From assembly GCF_000426685.1 (NCBI RefSeq), contig NZ_AUFV01000008.1, positions 132,530 to 196,529 of the forward strand: a stretch of 64,000 bases of DNA, read 5' to 3'. Positions 55,966-64,000 of this stretch are shown here, one piece after another (the stretch's first letter is position 1; the number at the start of each line of letters is the position of its first letter). The notes beneath the pieces were generated by a model. The model saw only the letters and a program-made list of their open reading frames with translations, made no database searches and had not been told where the DNA came from. Position numbers and translations under genes: made by a program. Source of the stretch: Solimonas flava DSM 18980. GTDB lineage: Bacteria > Pseudomonadota > Gammaproteobacteria > Nevskiales > Nevskiaceae.

Positions 55966-56400
55966 ATGCAGCATCCGCAAACCGCTTCAAGCCCGGCGTT
56001 GACCATCGGCCGGCTCGCCGAACAGGCCGGCGTCGGCATCGACACGGTCCGCTACTACGAGCGCGCCGGCCTGCTGCCGGCGCCGCCGCGGCGCGCGTCC
56101 GGCTACCGCGCCTATCCGGCCGACAGCGTCGCGCGCCTGCGTTTCATCCGCCGCGCCAAGGAGCTCGGCTTCACGCTGACCGAGATCGGCGAGCTGCTGG
56201 AACTGAGCGGCCGCGGCGACGTCCCCGAGATTCGCGAAGCCGCACGGCACAAGCTCGATCTGGTCGAGCACAAGCTCGCCGAGCTGCAGCGGGTCCGCGA
56301 CGGCCTGCGTGAGCTGATCGCCGCCTGCCCCGGCCACGGTCCGGCCGAGCACTGCCCGATCCTGCGCGCGCTGTCCGACACAGCGGAGGCCCGCGCATGA
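55966..56400 (+). CDS. MerR-family heavy-metal (copper-type) regulator
   Basis: 144 aa. The N-terminal HTH is [20 protein letters not shown] and [20 protein letters not shown], followed by the dimer coiled coil and a C-terminal metal loop [13 protein letters not shown] near residue 125. CueR spaces its two Cys 8 apart; here they are 9 apart, so the exact metal is less certain, though the next gene encodes a copper ATPase. It overlaps the ATPase start by 4 nt and sits behind its own MerR-type promoter, so it is probably autoregulated. Confidence 0.88.
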   Translation: MQHPQTASSPALTIGRLAEQAGVGIDTVRYYERAGLLPAPPRRASGYRAYPADSVARLRFIRRAKELGFTLTEIGELLELSGRGDVPEIREAARHKLDLVEHKLAELQRVRDGLRELIAACPGHGPAEHCPILRALSDTAEARA

Positions 56401-59096
56401 GCCACTGCTGCCAGAGCGCCGCGCCGGCGACACCGCAGACGGCGACCGACCCGGTCTGCGGCATGACGGTCGATCCCGCACGCACGCCGCATCATCACGA
56501 ACACGCGGGCCGCACCTACCACTTCTGCAGCGCCGGCTGCCGCGACCGGTTCGCCGCCGATCCGGCGCGCTATCTGCAGGCCGCGCCGGCGACGGGAAGC
56601 TGCTGCGGCAGCGCCGCGACGCCAGACGCGGCGTCCACGCCGGTCGTCGCCGCACATGCGCATGGCGCCGACCGTGGCGCGGCCGGGCCGCACGATCACA
56701 CGCATGATCACGCGCACGGCCACGGGCAGGCTCCGGCCGCGAGCGCCGCCGCGCCGGATGCGGTTCGCGATCCGGTCTGCGGCATGACGGTCGATCCGGC
56801 ACGGACCGCGCATCGCCACACGCACGACGGCCACGCGTATTTCTTCTGCTCGGCGCGCTGCCGCGAAAAGTTCATCGCCGATCCGGCGCGCTATCTGGCA
56901 CCCGCCGAACCGCCCGCCGGCAGTTGCCGCCACGGCCACGCGGCAAAGACGGCGCCGGCACCGGCATCGGTCGCACCGGGCACGATCTGGACCTGCCCGA
57001 TGCATCCGGAAGTGCGCCAGGATCATCCGGGCTCGTGCCCGAAATGCGGCATGGCGCTGGAACCGGAGACGCCGAGCCTCGCGGCCGACGACGATGGCGA
57101 GCTGCGCGACATGCGCCGTCGCCTCGCCGTCGGCGCGGCGCTGAGCGTGCCGCTGCTGTGGCTGACGATGGGCGAGCTGCTGCCCGGCGCGCTCGCGCCG
57201 CAGCACTGGCTCGCACCGGCGCTGAGCGGCTGGTTGCAGGCGCTGCTGGCGACGCCGGTGGTGCTGTGGGCGGCGGCGCCGTTCTGGCAGCGCGGCTGGG
57301 CCTCGATCGTGCATCGCAGCCTCAACATGTTCACGCTGATCGCGCTCGGCGTCGCCGCCGCGTATGCGTTCAGCCTCGTCTCGCTGCTGTTCCCGCACTG
57401 GCTGCCGCCGAGCGCTCAGCCGCACGGCATGCCGCCGCTGTACTTCGAAGCCTCGGCCGTCATCGTCACGCTGGTGCTGGTCGGCCAGGTGCTGGAGCTG
57501 CGCGCGCGCTCGGCGACATCCGGCGCGATTCGCGCGCTGCTGGCACTGACCCCGCCGACCGCGCACCAGCTCGACGCCGACGGCCACGAGCACGACGTGC
57601 CGCTCGAAGCGGTGACGGCCGGTGCGCGCCTGCGCGTGCGGCCCGGCGAGAAGATCCCGGTCGATGCGCAGGTCGTCGAGGGCAGCAGCCATGTCGACGA
57701 ATCGATGCTGACCGGCGAGCCGCTGCCGGTGCGCAAACAGGCCGGCGACAGCGTCGCCGGCGGCACGCTCAACGGCGGCGGCAGCCTGCTGCTCGAAGCG
57801 CGCTGCGTCGGCCGCGACACCCTGCTCGCGCAGATCGTGCAGCAGGTCGCCCAGGCGCAGCGCTCACGCGCGCCGGTGCAGCGGCTCGCCGACCGGGTCT
57901 CGGCCTGGTTCGTGCCGACGGTCGTCGCGATCGCCGTCGTCGCCGCCGCGTTCTGGCTGCTGTTCGGGCCGCCGCCGGCCCTCGCGCATGCGCTGGTCGC
58001 CGCCGTCTCGGTGCTGATCATCGCCTGCCCCTGCGCGCTCGGTCTGGCGACGCCGATGTCGATCATGGTCGGCGTCGGCCGCGGCGCGCAGCAGGGCATC
58101 CTGATCCGCGACGCGGCGGCGCTCGAAGCGCTGCAGAAGATCGACACCGTGGTCGTCGACAAGACCGGCACGCTGACCGAAGGCCGGCCGAGCCTGCGCG
58201 AACTGCAGCCGCTCGCCGGCTTCGACAGCGACACGCTGCTGAGACTCGCCGCCGCCGCCGAGGCATCGAGCGAGCACCCGCTGGCGCGCGCCGTCGTCGA
58301 GGCGGCCAAGGCGTGCGGCATCACGCTGCCGGCCGCGCAGGACTTCGGCTCCGATCCGGGCCTCGGCGTCTGGGCGCAGGTCGACGGCCGCGCGCTGCTG
58401 GTCGGCAACGCGGCGCTGCTGCAGGCGCGCGGCGTCGCCGTCGCGGCGCTGCAGGCCGCGGCCGACGCGGTTCGCGAACGCGCGCAGACCGCCGTGCTGA
58501 TCGCCGTCGACGGCCAGCCGGCCGGCGTGCTGGCGATCGCCGACGCCGTGCGCAAGACCACGCCGGACGCGCTCGCCGCGCTCAAGGCGGCCGGCCTGCG
58601 CGTCGTGATGCTGAGCGGCGACAACCGCCGCACCGCCGAACGCGTCGCCGCCGAACTCGGCATCGCCGAGGTGATCGCCGAGGTGCTGCCGGCCGACAAG
58701 GCGGCGACGATCGCGCGCCTGCAGCGCGAAGGCCGGCGCGTGGCGATGGTCGGCGACGGCGTCAACGACGCGCCGGCGCTGGCCGCCGCCGACGTCGGCG
58801 TGGCGATGGCGACCGGCACCGACATCGCGATGGAGTCGGCCGGCGTGACGCTGCTGCACGGCGATCTGATGGGCCTGGTGCGGGCGCTGGCGCTGTCGCG
58901 CGCGACGATGCGCAACATCCGCCAGAACCTCGTGTTCGCGTTCGGCTACAACGCGCTCGGCGTGCCGCTCGCGGCCGGCGTGCTGTTCCCGTTCTTCGGC
59001 CTGCTGCTGTCGCCGATGATCGCCAGCCTGGCGATGAGCCTGTCCTCGGTGTCGGTGATCGGCAACGCCCTGCGCCTGCGCCGCGTCGGCCTGTAA
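56397..59096 (+). CDS. copA: P1B-type copper ATPase with two YHS domains and a heavy-metal-binding domain
   Basis: 899 aa. The N-terminus carries two YHS-type domains ([19 protein letters not shown] near residue 19; [20 protein letters not shown] near 123) joined by a His-rich linker ([12 protein letters not shown]). [21 protein letters not shown] module follows near 200. The transporter core has eight membrane segments, [14 protein letters not shown] near 430, [14 protein letters not shown] near 540 (CPC metal site), the phosphorylated Asp in [11 protein letters not shown] near 585, SEHPLARAV near 620 and [18 protein letters not shown] near 785. The usual GMxCxxC HMA domain is absent. It should export Cu(I) from the cytoplasm. 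Confidence 0.95.
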   Translation: MSHCCQSAAPATPQTATDPVCGMTVDPARTPHHHEHAGRTYHFCSAGCRDRFAADPARYLQAAPATGSCCGSAATPDAASTPVVAAHAHGADRGAAGPHDHTHDHAHGHGQAPAASAAAPDAVRDPVCGMTVDPARTAHRHTHDGHAYFFCSARCREKFIADPARYLAPAEPPAGSCRHGHAAKTAPAPASVAPGTIWTCPMHPEVRQDHPGSCPKCGMALEPETPSLAADDDGELRDMRRRLAVGAALSVPLLWLTMGELLPGALAPQHWLAPALSGWLQALLATPVVLWAAAPFWQRGWASIVHRSLNMFTLIALGVAAAYAFSLVSLLFPHWLPPSAQPHGMPPLYFEASAVIVTLVLVGQVLELRARSATSGAIRALLALTPPTAHQLDADGHEHDVPLEAVTAGARLRVRPGEKIPVDAQVVEGSSHVDESMLTGEPLPVRKQAGDSVAGGTLNGGGSLLLEARCVGRDTLLAQIVQQVAQAQRSRAPVQRLADRVSAWFVPTVVAIAVVAAAFWLLFGPPPALAHALVAAVSVLIIACPCALGLATPMSIMVGVGRGAQQGILIRDAAALEALQKIDTVVVDKTGTLTEGRPSLRELQPLAGFDSDTLLRLAAAAEASSEHPLARAVVEAAKACGITLPAAQDFGSDPGLGVWAQVDGRALLVGNAALLQARGVAVAALQAAADAVRERAQTAVLIAVDGQPAGVLAIADAVRKTTPDALAALKAAGLRVVMLSGDNRRTAERVAAELGIAEVIAEVLPADKAATIARLQREGRRVAMVGDGVNDAPALAAADVGVAMATGTDIAMESAGVTLLHGDLMGLVRALALSRATMRNIRQNLVFAFGYNALGVPLAAGVLFPFFGLLLSPMIASLAMSLSSVSVIGNALRLRRVGL

Positions 59097-59187
59097 ACCT
59101 GCCTCGGTGGTCGCATCCCGTCGCGGATGCGGCCGTTCCGACAGCGGGGTGCGGCGCCCGGGCCGCTTGAAGCTTCCATTGTCTATA

Positions 59188-59207
59188 GTTACATTCGTTA
59201 ATGTAAC
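59188..59207. promoter_or_regulatory. Perfect palindrome upstream of the diiron hydrolase gene
   Basis: GTTACATT, CGTT, AATGTAAC: perfect 8-bp arms and a 4-nt centre, in a short AT-rich patch. TTGTCT and TATAGT occur just before it, so it would overlap the start of transcription. It lies 17 nt before the ATG at 59225 and fits an operator, perhaps for the MerR protein at 60146. Confidence 0.65.
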
Positions 59208-59224
59208 AGTAATGGAGGAGTCCC

Positions 59225-60088
59225 ATGCCGAACCCGAGCGACGACATCGCCGTCATGCCGACGCGCCGCGACCTGCACTTCAAGCTGCCGGCCGAGCGCA
59301 TCGGCGACTGGCACGACGAAGGGCCGCACGTCAGCCAGTTTTTCAACGCGCTGTCGCTGTTCTTCCCGGACGGCGAACGCTTCTTCATTCACTCGGTCCG
59401 CCACTATCGCGAGCGCATCACCGATCCGCAGCTGTCGCGCGCGGTGACGGCGTTCATCGGCCAGGAAGCGATGCACGGCCGCGAGCACACCGAATGCAAC
59501 GAAATGCTCGACAGCGCCGGCCTGCCGGGCGCGCCGCTGCAGCGTTTCGTGTTCCAGCTGACCGAGCGCCTCAAGCTGCTGCCGAAGCCGATGCAGCTCG
59601 GCATCACCATCGCGCTGGAACACCTGACCGCGATCATGGCCAACGCCCTGCTGCAGGATCGCCGCGTGGTCGGCGACGCCGAACCGCACTTCGGCCGCCT
59701 GTGGCGCTGGCACGCGCTCGAAGAGACCGAGCACAAGGCCGTCGCCTACGACGTCTGGTGCGCGGTGATGCCGCGCGGCCTCGGCAGCTACCTGCTGCGC
59801 GGCTCGACGCTGCTGCTGGCGAGCGCGCTCTTCTGGCCGCTGGTGGCGATCTTCATGTGGCGCCTGACGCGCGCCGACGCCAAGGCCCGCGCCGAACGCG
59901 GCGGCTGGCGCCGCACGTTCCGCTTCCTGTTCCTGACGCCGGGTCCGCTGCGCCGCGCCGCCGGCGAATGGTTCGACTACTTCAAGCCGGGCTTCCACCC
60001 GTGGCAGCACGACAACCGCCGCTATCTCGACGGCATCGAACCACTGCTGCGCGACCTGGAGTCCGGCTCGCTGCCGCGCGCCGCCTGA
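59225..60088 (+). CDS. Metal-dependent hydrolase family (ferritin-like diiron) protein
   Basis: 287 aa, resembling the predicted metal-dependent hydrolases of Pfam PF10118. Conserved acidic/His sites are FFIHSVRHYRERITDP near residue 57, FIGQEAMHGREHTECNEM near 80, ALEHLTAIMANALLQD near 140 and HALEETEHKAVAYDVW near 170, a pattern of E...EH...E repeats that can bind two irons. One or two membrane-associated helices follow (LLLASALFWPLVAIFMW). GGAGGAG lies 5 nt before the ATG. The reaction is unknown. A MerR regulator follows on the same strand. Confidence 0.82.
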   Translation: MPNPSDDIAVMPTRRDLHFKLPAERIGDWHDEGPHVSQFFNALSLFFPDGERFFIHSVRHYRERITDPQLSRAVTAFIGQEAMHGREHTECNEMLDSAGLPGAPLQRFVFQLTERLKLLPKPMQLGITIALEHLTAIMANALLQDRRVVGDAEPHFGRLWRWHALEETEHKAVAYDVWCAVMPRGLGSYLLRGSTLLLASALFWPLVAIFMWRLTRADAKARAERGGWRRTFRFLFLTPGPLRRAAGEWFDYFKPGFHPWQHDNRRYLDGIEPLLRDLESGSLPRAA

Positions 60089-60145
60089 ATGGCGCGCGCG
60101 CCGGCGCGCGCCGGCGGCTTTCCACCCTGGCGCGGAGTGTCCTTT

Positions 60146-60991
60146 ATGATCCGCGCCATGGCTATTTCCCCTGAACCGCCGCTCGCCGCGCCGCCGGCCG
60201 CCGAGGCGCCGGGCGGCGAACCGAATCTCAACGAGTACACGATCGACGAGCTGGCGCGCGCCGGCGGCACCACGGTGCGCAACGTCCGCGCCTACCAGGA
60301 TCGCGGCCTGCTGAGCCCGCCGGAGCGCCGCGGCCGCGTCGGCATCTACACCGGCGAACACCTGCGCCGCCTGATGCTGATCCATCAGCTGCTGTCGCGC
60401 GGCTACACGCTGGCCAATATCCAGGAACTGTTCGACGGCCTGGAGAAAGGCCAGCACCTGCACGATTTCCTCGGCCTCGAACAGGCGATCGGCAGCCCGT
60501 GGTCGACCGAGACGCCGCGCCTGTTCACGATGCCGGAGCTGCTCAAGATGTTCGGCATCAGCGCGTTCGCGCCGGCGACGCTGAGCCGCGTGCTCAAGCT
60601 CGGCCTGCTCAAGCCCGAAGGCATCCGCTTCCGCGCGCCGAACCCCAAGATCCTCTACGCCGGCGCCGAGCTGACCAAGGCCGGCATGCCGCTCGACGAC
60701 ATGCTGCTGCTGGTCGAGCACCTGCGCATCAACGTCGAACGCGTCGCCGACGAAATGGTGCAGATGATCGCGCGCCTGCTTGACCGCTACGACGGCCGCC
60801 TGCCGCCGGCCGAGGACGTGCCGCGGCTCGCCGACCTGATCTGGCGGTTGCGCCCGCTCGCCAACATGGCGGTCGACTCGGAAGTCTCGCGCGCGCTCGA
60901 ACGCTCGGCGAACAAGTTCCTCGGCGAGCGCGTCGCGCAAATCCTCGAACACATGCGCCCGCCGGCGCTCGAAGGCCCGAAGCCGGGCTGA
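60146..60991 (+). CDS. MerR-family regulator, non-metal type
   Basis: 281 aa. HTH: YTIDELARAGGTTVRNVRAY near residue 28 and GLLSPPERRGRVGIYTGEHL, then a long C-terminal region with VEHLRINVERVADEMVQMIA near 210. It lacks the Cys pairs of metal-sensing MerR proteins, so the inducer is something else. The ATG at 60146 has GGAG 8 nt upstream; an ATG at 60158 is the alternative and lies 7 nt after TATGAT. It may control the preceding hydrolase gene through the palindrome at 59188. No product-level assignment is possible. Confidence 0.85.
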   Translation: MIRAMAISPEPPLAAPPAAEAPGGEPNLNEYTIDELARAGGTTVRNVRAYQDRGLLSPPERRGRVGIYTGEHLRRLMLIHQLLSRGYTLANIQELFDGLEKGQHLHDFLGLEQAIGSPWSTETPRLFTMPELLKMFGISAFAPATLSRVLKLGLLKPEGIRFRAPNPKILYAGAELTKAGMPLDDMLLLVEHLRINVERVADEMVQMIARLLDRYDGRLPPAEDVPRLADLIWRLRPLANMAVDSEVSRALERSANKFLGERVAQILEHMRPPALEGPKPG

Positions 60992-61001
60992 GCGCCGGCC
61001 T

Positions 61002-61604
61002 TCAGCGCAGCGCGAACGCGACCGCGCCGGCGGCCGAAGCGCCCAGCGCGGCGCCGGCCGCGAGTTCCGCCGGCGTGTGCCGGGCCAGGCGCAGACGCGA
61101 CCAGGCAATCGCCATGACCACGAGCAGCAGCAGCACGAGCGAGAGCGGCCGCGGCCACAGCCAGCCGGCCGCGAGCACGGCGAAGGCGACGTGATGCGAG
61201 ATCGTCAGGCGCTGCGCGAAGCGCTGGCAGACCAGCAGCAGCGCCGCGCCGGCGGCGAGCGGCACGACGAATTCGCGCCGCGACAGACACAGACCGGCCA
61301 CGACTGCGGCCAACGCGAGCACGATGAAGGCATGGCGGTTCAGCTCGCGGCGCTCGGCGCTGGCGCTGGCGTCGATGTGCGTCCAGCGGCCGCTGCGCAC
61401 GCGCCACGCCGCATAGCCGCCGATCGCGACGATCAGGCATGCGAACAGCGCGACCAGCGCGGCGATCTCGGCGCGCCCGGCGCCGCGCTGCGCGGCGGCC
61501 AGCAGCGCCGTCGCCGGCAACAGCACGAAGGGATGGGCGCCGATCGAGACGGCGCGCGCCACGCGCCGGCCGGGGCCGGGCGCCGCGCGCCCGCGCTCAG
61601 GCAT
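61002..61604 (-). CDS. PAP2-like membrane phosphatase
   Basis: 200 aa with about five hydrophobic segments. The C-terminal signatures [12 protein letters not shown] near residue 135 and [20 protein letters not shown] near 170 match the PSGH-like and SRxxxxxHxxxD motifs of the PAP2 superfamily, with Glu in the last position. The N-terminus is short and Pro/Arg-rich. Possible substrates are lipid phosphates or pyrophosphates. The start overlaps the cysS stop by 8 nt, so the two are probably co-transcribed. Confidence 0.75.
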   Translation of the reverse strand: MPERGRAAPGPGRRVARAVSIGAHPFVLLPATALLAAAQRGAGRAEIAALVALFACLIVAIGGYAAWRVRSGRWTHIDASASAERRELNRHAFIVLALAAVVAGLCLSRREFVVPLAAGAALLLVCQRFAQRLTISHHVAFAVLAAGWLWPRPLSLVLLLLVVMAIAWSRLRLARHTPAELAAGAALGASAAGAVAFALR

Positions 61605-62973
61605 AGCGCCAGCGCTGGCCGTCCTTGGAATCCTCGACCAGCACGCCGCGCGCCTTGAGCTCGTCGCGGATGCGATCCGACTCGGCCCACTGCTTGTTCT
61701 GGCGCGCCGCGGTGCGCTGCGCGAGCAGCGCCTCGATCTCGTCGGCCGACGGCGCGCCGGCCGCGGCCGGTGCCTGCGCGAACCAGGCCGACGGCGCCTG
61801 CTGCAGCAGGCCGAGCAGCAGGCCGGCGTCGAGCATCTGCGCCTTGATGCGCGCCTTCTCGGCCGGATCGACCGCCTTGTTCGCGGCGCGCGCCAGCTCG
61901 AACAGCTCGGCGAGCGCCATCGGCGTGTTGATGTCGTCTTCGAGCGCAGCGACGAAGGCCTCCGGCGCGGTCACGCCCGGCGCCGCCTCGACGTCCTCCA
62001 GCTCGCGCAGCGCGCCGTACAGGCGGTCGAGCTTCTTGCGCGCCTCGGCGACGACCTCGTCGTTCCAGTCGAGCGGCTGGCGATAGTGGGCGGTCAGCAG
62101 CACGAGGCGGATCACCTCGCCCGGCATCGACTTCAGCAGCTCGTGCACCAGCAGCACGTTGCCGACCGACTTCGACATCTTCTGGCTGTCGATGTTGAGA
62201 AAACCGTTGTGCAGCCAGTAGCGCGCGAAGGTCTTGCCGCCGTGCGCGCAGGTCGACTGCGCGATCTCGTTCTCGTGATGCGGAAAGATCAGGTCGTGAC
62301 CGCCGCCGTGAATGTCGATGGTCTCGCCGAGCAGCGCCTCGGCCATCGCCGAGCACTCGATGTGCCAGCCGGGCCGGCCGCGGCCCCAGGGCGAATCCCA
62401 GCCCGGCTGGTCGGCCGCCGACGGCTTCCACAGCACGAAGTCGCCGGCGTGCTTCTTGTACGGCGCGACCTCGATGCGGGCGCCGGCCATCAGCGACTGC
62501 TCGTCGCGCTTCGACAGCGCGCCGTATGCCGGGAAGCTCAGCGTATGGAACAGCACGTGGCCGTCGGCGACGTAGGCGTGGCCGCTGGCGATCAGGCGCG
62601 AGATCATGTCGATGATCTGCGGCAGGTGCTCGGTGACGCGCGGCGTGAAATCGGGCGGCAGCGCGCCGAGCGCGGCCATGTCGTCGTGATAGATCGCCGC
62701 GTAGCGGTCGGTGATGACGCGGATGTCGACGCCTTCCTTCTTGGCGGCGGCGTTGATCTTGTCGTCGATGTCGGTGATGTTGCGGACGTAGACGACCTTC
62801 GGATAGCGGCGGCGCAGCACCCGCGCCAGCACGTCGAAGACCACGACCGGACGCGCGTTGCCGATATGCGCGTAGCTGTAGACCGTCGGCCCGCAGACGT
62901 ACATCGTGATCCGGCTCGGATCGAGCGGGACGAATTCTTCCTTGCGGCCGGAAAGCGTGTTGTGGAGCTGCAT
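61597..62973 (-). CDS. cysS: Cysteinyl-tRNA synthetase
   Basis: Class I aminoacyl-tRNA synthetase, 458 aa, the family length. It shows the HIGN-type motif [18 protein letters not shown] near residue 28, the editing/zinc region [20 protein letters not shown] near 200 and [12 protein letters not shown] near 265. It begins [14 protein letters not shown]. The frame allows GTG 6 nt earlier. The PAP2-like gene overlaps its stop. Confidence 0.97.
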   Translation of the reverse strand: MQLHNTLSGRKEEFVPLDPSRITMYVCGPTVYSYAHIGNARPVVVFDVLARVLRRRYPKVVYVRNITDIDDKINAAAKKEGVDIRVITDRYAAIYHDDMAALGALPPDFTPRVTEHLPQIIDMISRLIASGHAYVADGHVLFHTLSFPAYGALSKRDEQSLMAGARIEVAPYKKHAGDFVLWKPSAADQPGWDSPWGRGRPGWHIECSAMAEALLGETIDIHGGGHDLIFPHHENEIAQSTCAHGGKTFARYWLHNGFLNIDSQKMSKSVGNVLLVHELLKSMPGEVIRLVLLTAHYRQPLDWNDEVVAEARKKLDRLYGALRELEDVEAAPGVTAPEAFVAALEDDINTPMALAELFELARAANKAVDPAEKARIKAQMLDAGLLLGLLQQAPSAWFAQAPAAAGAPSADEIEALLAQRTAARQNKQWAESDRIRDELKARGVLVEDSKDGQRWRYA

Positions 62974-63036
62974 GGGCACGGGCTGGCGAAAAACCCGCGC
63001 AGGATACCCGCAGCGCCGGCGGAAGTCAGGCGCCGG

Positions 63037-63162
63037 TCAGCGCAGCACCGACAGCAGCAGCATGCCGCTGAACAGGCCGGCGGTGAATCCCCAGAAGCAC
63101 CAGACATAGCGCCGCTTGAAACGCTCGCGCCCGATCTCGGCATCGAAATACTTCAAACCCAT
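63037..63162 (-). CDS. Small membrane protein, 41 aa
   Basis: Reads MGLKYFDAEIGRERFKRRYV then WCFWGFTAGLFSGMLLLSVLR and stop. It has a basic N-terminal segment and one transmembrane helix. AGAGGAT lies about 8 nt before the ATG. It is a short gene in the gap between cysS and the peptidase. No family recognised; the clean ribosome-binding site and helix support it. Confidence 0.55.
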   Translation of the reverse strand: MGLKYFDAEIGRERFKRRYVWCFWGFTAGLFSGMLLLSVLR

Positions 63163-63299
63163 CGGCGAAATCCTCTGATGTGACGGCTCGCAGAGAGCAC
63201 ATCATCGTGCAAGAAGCATGCAGTTCGATGACGCGCATGCTTCGCCTCGCGGCACCTTAGGCGAACCGCGATCGAGCGGGTAAGCCCCAGTTCTGGGGA

Positions 63300-64000
63300 T
63301 CAGCGCGCGGTGCGGGCGGCCTCGCCGGACGACGATGGCGCCGCGCTCGCCGCCAGACGCGCCAGTTCAGCGCGACGTGCACCTTTATCGAGCCGCGACA
63401 AGCGCTCCGCGGCGGCATAGAAACGCGACCAGTCGCCGCCGTTTTCGACGAACAGCGCGGCGAACGCCGGCAGGTCGGCATCGTAGAGGCCGAACGGCAG
63501 CAGCCGCGCATTGTTGAGCGGCGCGGTCTCGAAGAAACCGTCGTAGTCGCCATGGCCCTGCCAGGCGCCGTCGCGCAGCGCGCGGTACTGCGCGCGCAGC
63601 TCGTCGAACACCGCCTGCTTGCGCGTACGCATCACCGCTGCGTCGAGCGGCTCGCGATACAAGGCCGCGAGCCGCTCGCGGGCCGCCAGCACCAGCGCGG
63701 TGAACTGCTCGCGCCGCTGCCGGCGCGGTGCCAGCTCGGCGCCGCCGAGCTGCGGGTTCAGCGCCAGGTACTCGCGCAGTCCCTGCTCGCCGACGAATTC
63801 GGCGAACGACTCGTTGAAGCGGGTGTCGTGCTTGACGTACAGCTTCTGGTGCGCGAGCTCGTGGAACAGCGTCGCGATCAGCGTCGCGTCGTCCCAGCGC
63901 AGCATCGAACTGAGCAGCGGATCATCGAACCAGCCGAGCGTCGAGTACGCCGGCACGCCGCCGACGTAGACGTCGTCGCCGCGCTCGCGCAGGCGCGCCG
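63300..64000 (-). CDS. Zinc aminopeptidase-like protein (N-terminus beyond window)
   Basis: C-terminal ~233 residues of a protein entering from the right edge (RERGDDVYVGGVPAYSTLGW at the edge). It contains the zinc motif TLFHELAHQKLYVKHDTRFN, with the following Glu in FNESFAEFVGEQG as the likely third ligand. This matches the predicted aminopeptidases of Pfam PF10023, usually lipoproteins of about 350-380 aa. The start and any lipobox lie outside the window. Confidence 0.85.
   Translation of the reverse strand, partial: ARLRERGDDVYVGGVPAYSTLGWFDDPLLSSMLRWDDATLIATLFHELAHQKLYVKHDTRFNESFAEFVGEQGLREYLALNPQLGGAELAPRRQRREQFTALVLAARERLAALYREPLDAAVMRTRKQAVFDELRAQYRALRDGAWQGHGDYDGFFETAPLNNARLLPFGLYDADLPAFAALFVENGGDWSRFYAAAERLSRLDKGARRAELARLAASAAPSSSGEAARTAR

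Noticed and set aside
60091-60112. GC-only near-palindrome between the diiron hydrolase and MerR genes
   Set aside because: Runs of GCGCGC are common in this base composition, and no T-tract or conserved flank supports a terminator or operator.

Overview
The window is a GC-rich (visibly close to 70 %) chromosomal segment of a free-living Gram-negative bacterium. The block ygfB-pepP-ubiH-second UbiH-like hydroxylase, the pair lgt-thyA, a GNAT-fused argA and aqpZ point to a gammaproteobacterium. The split glycine decarboxylase (gcvPA/gcvPB) and the base composition would suit a Nevskiales- or Xanthomonadales-like lineage, but that placement is inference. I saw no rRNA, tRNA, CRISPR array, prophage or transposase. 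Most of the region is dense chromosomal housekeeping, with accessory genes mixed in.

Layout. 1-3.9 kb (minus): thyA (cut by the window edge), lgt, rlmI, a PfkB-type adenosine-kinase-like protein and dgkA. 4.0-4.4 kb (plus): a 68-aa membrane protein with its own AT-rich promoter, ending at a bidirectional terminator. 4.4-9.4 kb (minus): the glycine cleavage operon gcvT-gcvH-gcvPA-tpx-gcvPB, preceded by a tandem glycine riboswitch with extra, incomplete aptamer copies further upstream. 10.1-14.3 kb (plus): a two-partner-secretion operon (TpsB, a short TpsA, a FecR-domain protein) with a clear terminator. 14.4-18.7 kb (minus): ubiquinone hydroxylases, pepP and ygfB, joined by 4-nt overlaps. 18.7-21.6 kb: a LysR regulator divergent from ilvD. 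21.8-25.1 kb: a GAF/Fis regulator followed by glutathione-dependent formaldehyde detoxification (frmA, fghA). 25.2-26.9 kb: a PAS-GGDEF-EAL protein. 27.1-30.3 kb: a CoA-transferase and, divergent from it, argA. 30.5-35.5 kb: a solitary Mrr-type nuclease, a Tat lipoprotein with an intradiol dioxygenase fold, bioA and a PHP-domain lipoprotein. 35.6-37.2 kb: sdaA under a second tandem glycine riboswitch. 37.3-49.4 kb: aldo/keto reductase with AraC regulator, S41 protease lipoprotein, rsmE, AraC-GyrI protein, purine-type permease, aqpZ, a DUF3574 lipoprotein, and a molybdopterin oxidoreductase operon. 49.5-51.7 kb: dihydroorotase and tag. 51.8-59.1 kb: a copper-resistance region. 59.2-61.0 kb: a diiron hydrolase-like protein and a MerR regulator. 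61.0-64 kb: PAP2-like protein, cysS, a 41-aa membrane protein, and the C-terminal part of a zinc peptidase.

How the genes work together. Two separate glycine-sensing leaders let glycine switch on both its cleavage (gcv) and serine deamination to pyruvate (sdaA), a plausible glycine-to-pyruvate route. The copper region combines a MerR-controlled P1B-ATPase that carries unusual YHS metal domains with an outer-membrane factor, a multicopper oxidase and Met/His-rich periplasmic proteins, giving cytoplasmic export plus periplasmic oxidation and sequestration.

The most interesting non-coding signals are the partly duplicated glycine aptamers, two copies of a MITE-like element joined to the stop codons of unrelated genes, six genes whose -10 box lies only 5-7 nt before the start codon (probable leaderless mRNAs), and several near-perfect operator-like palindromes.
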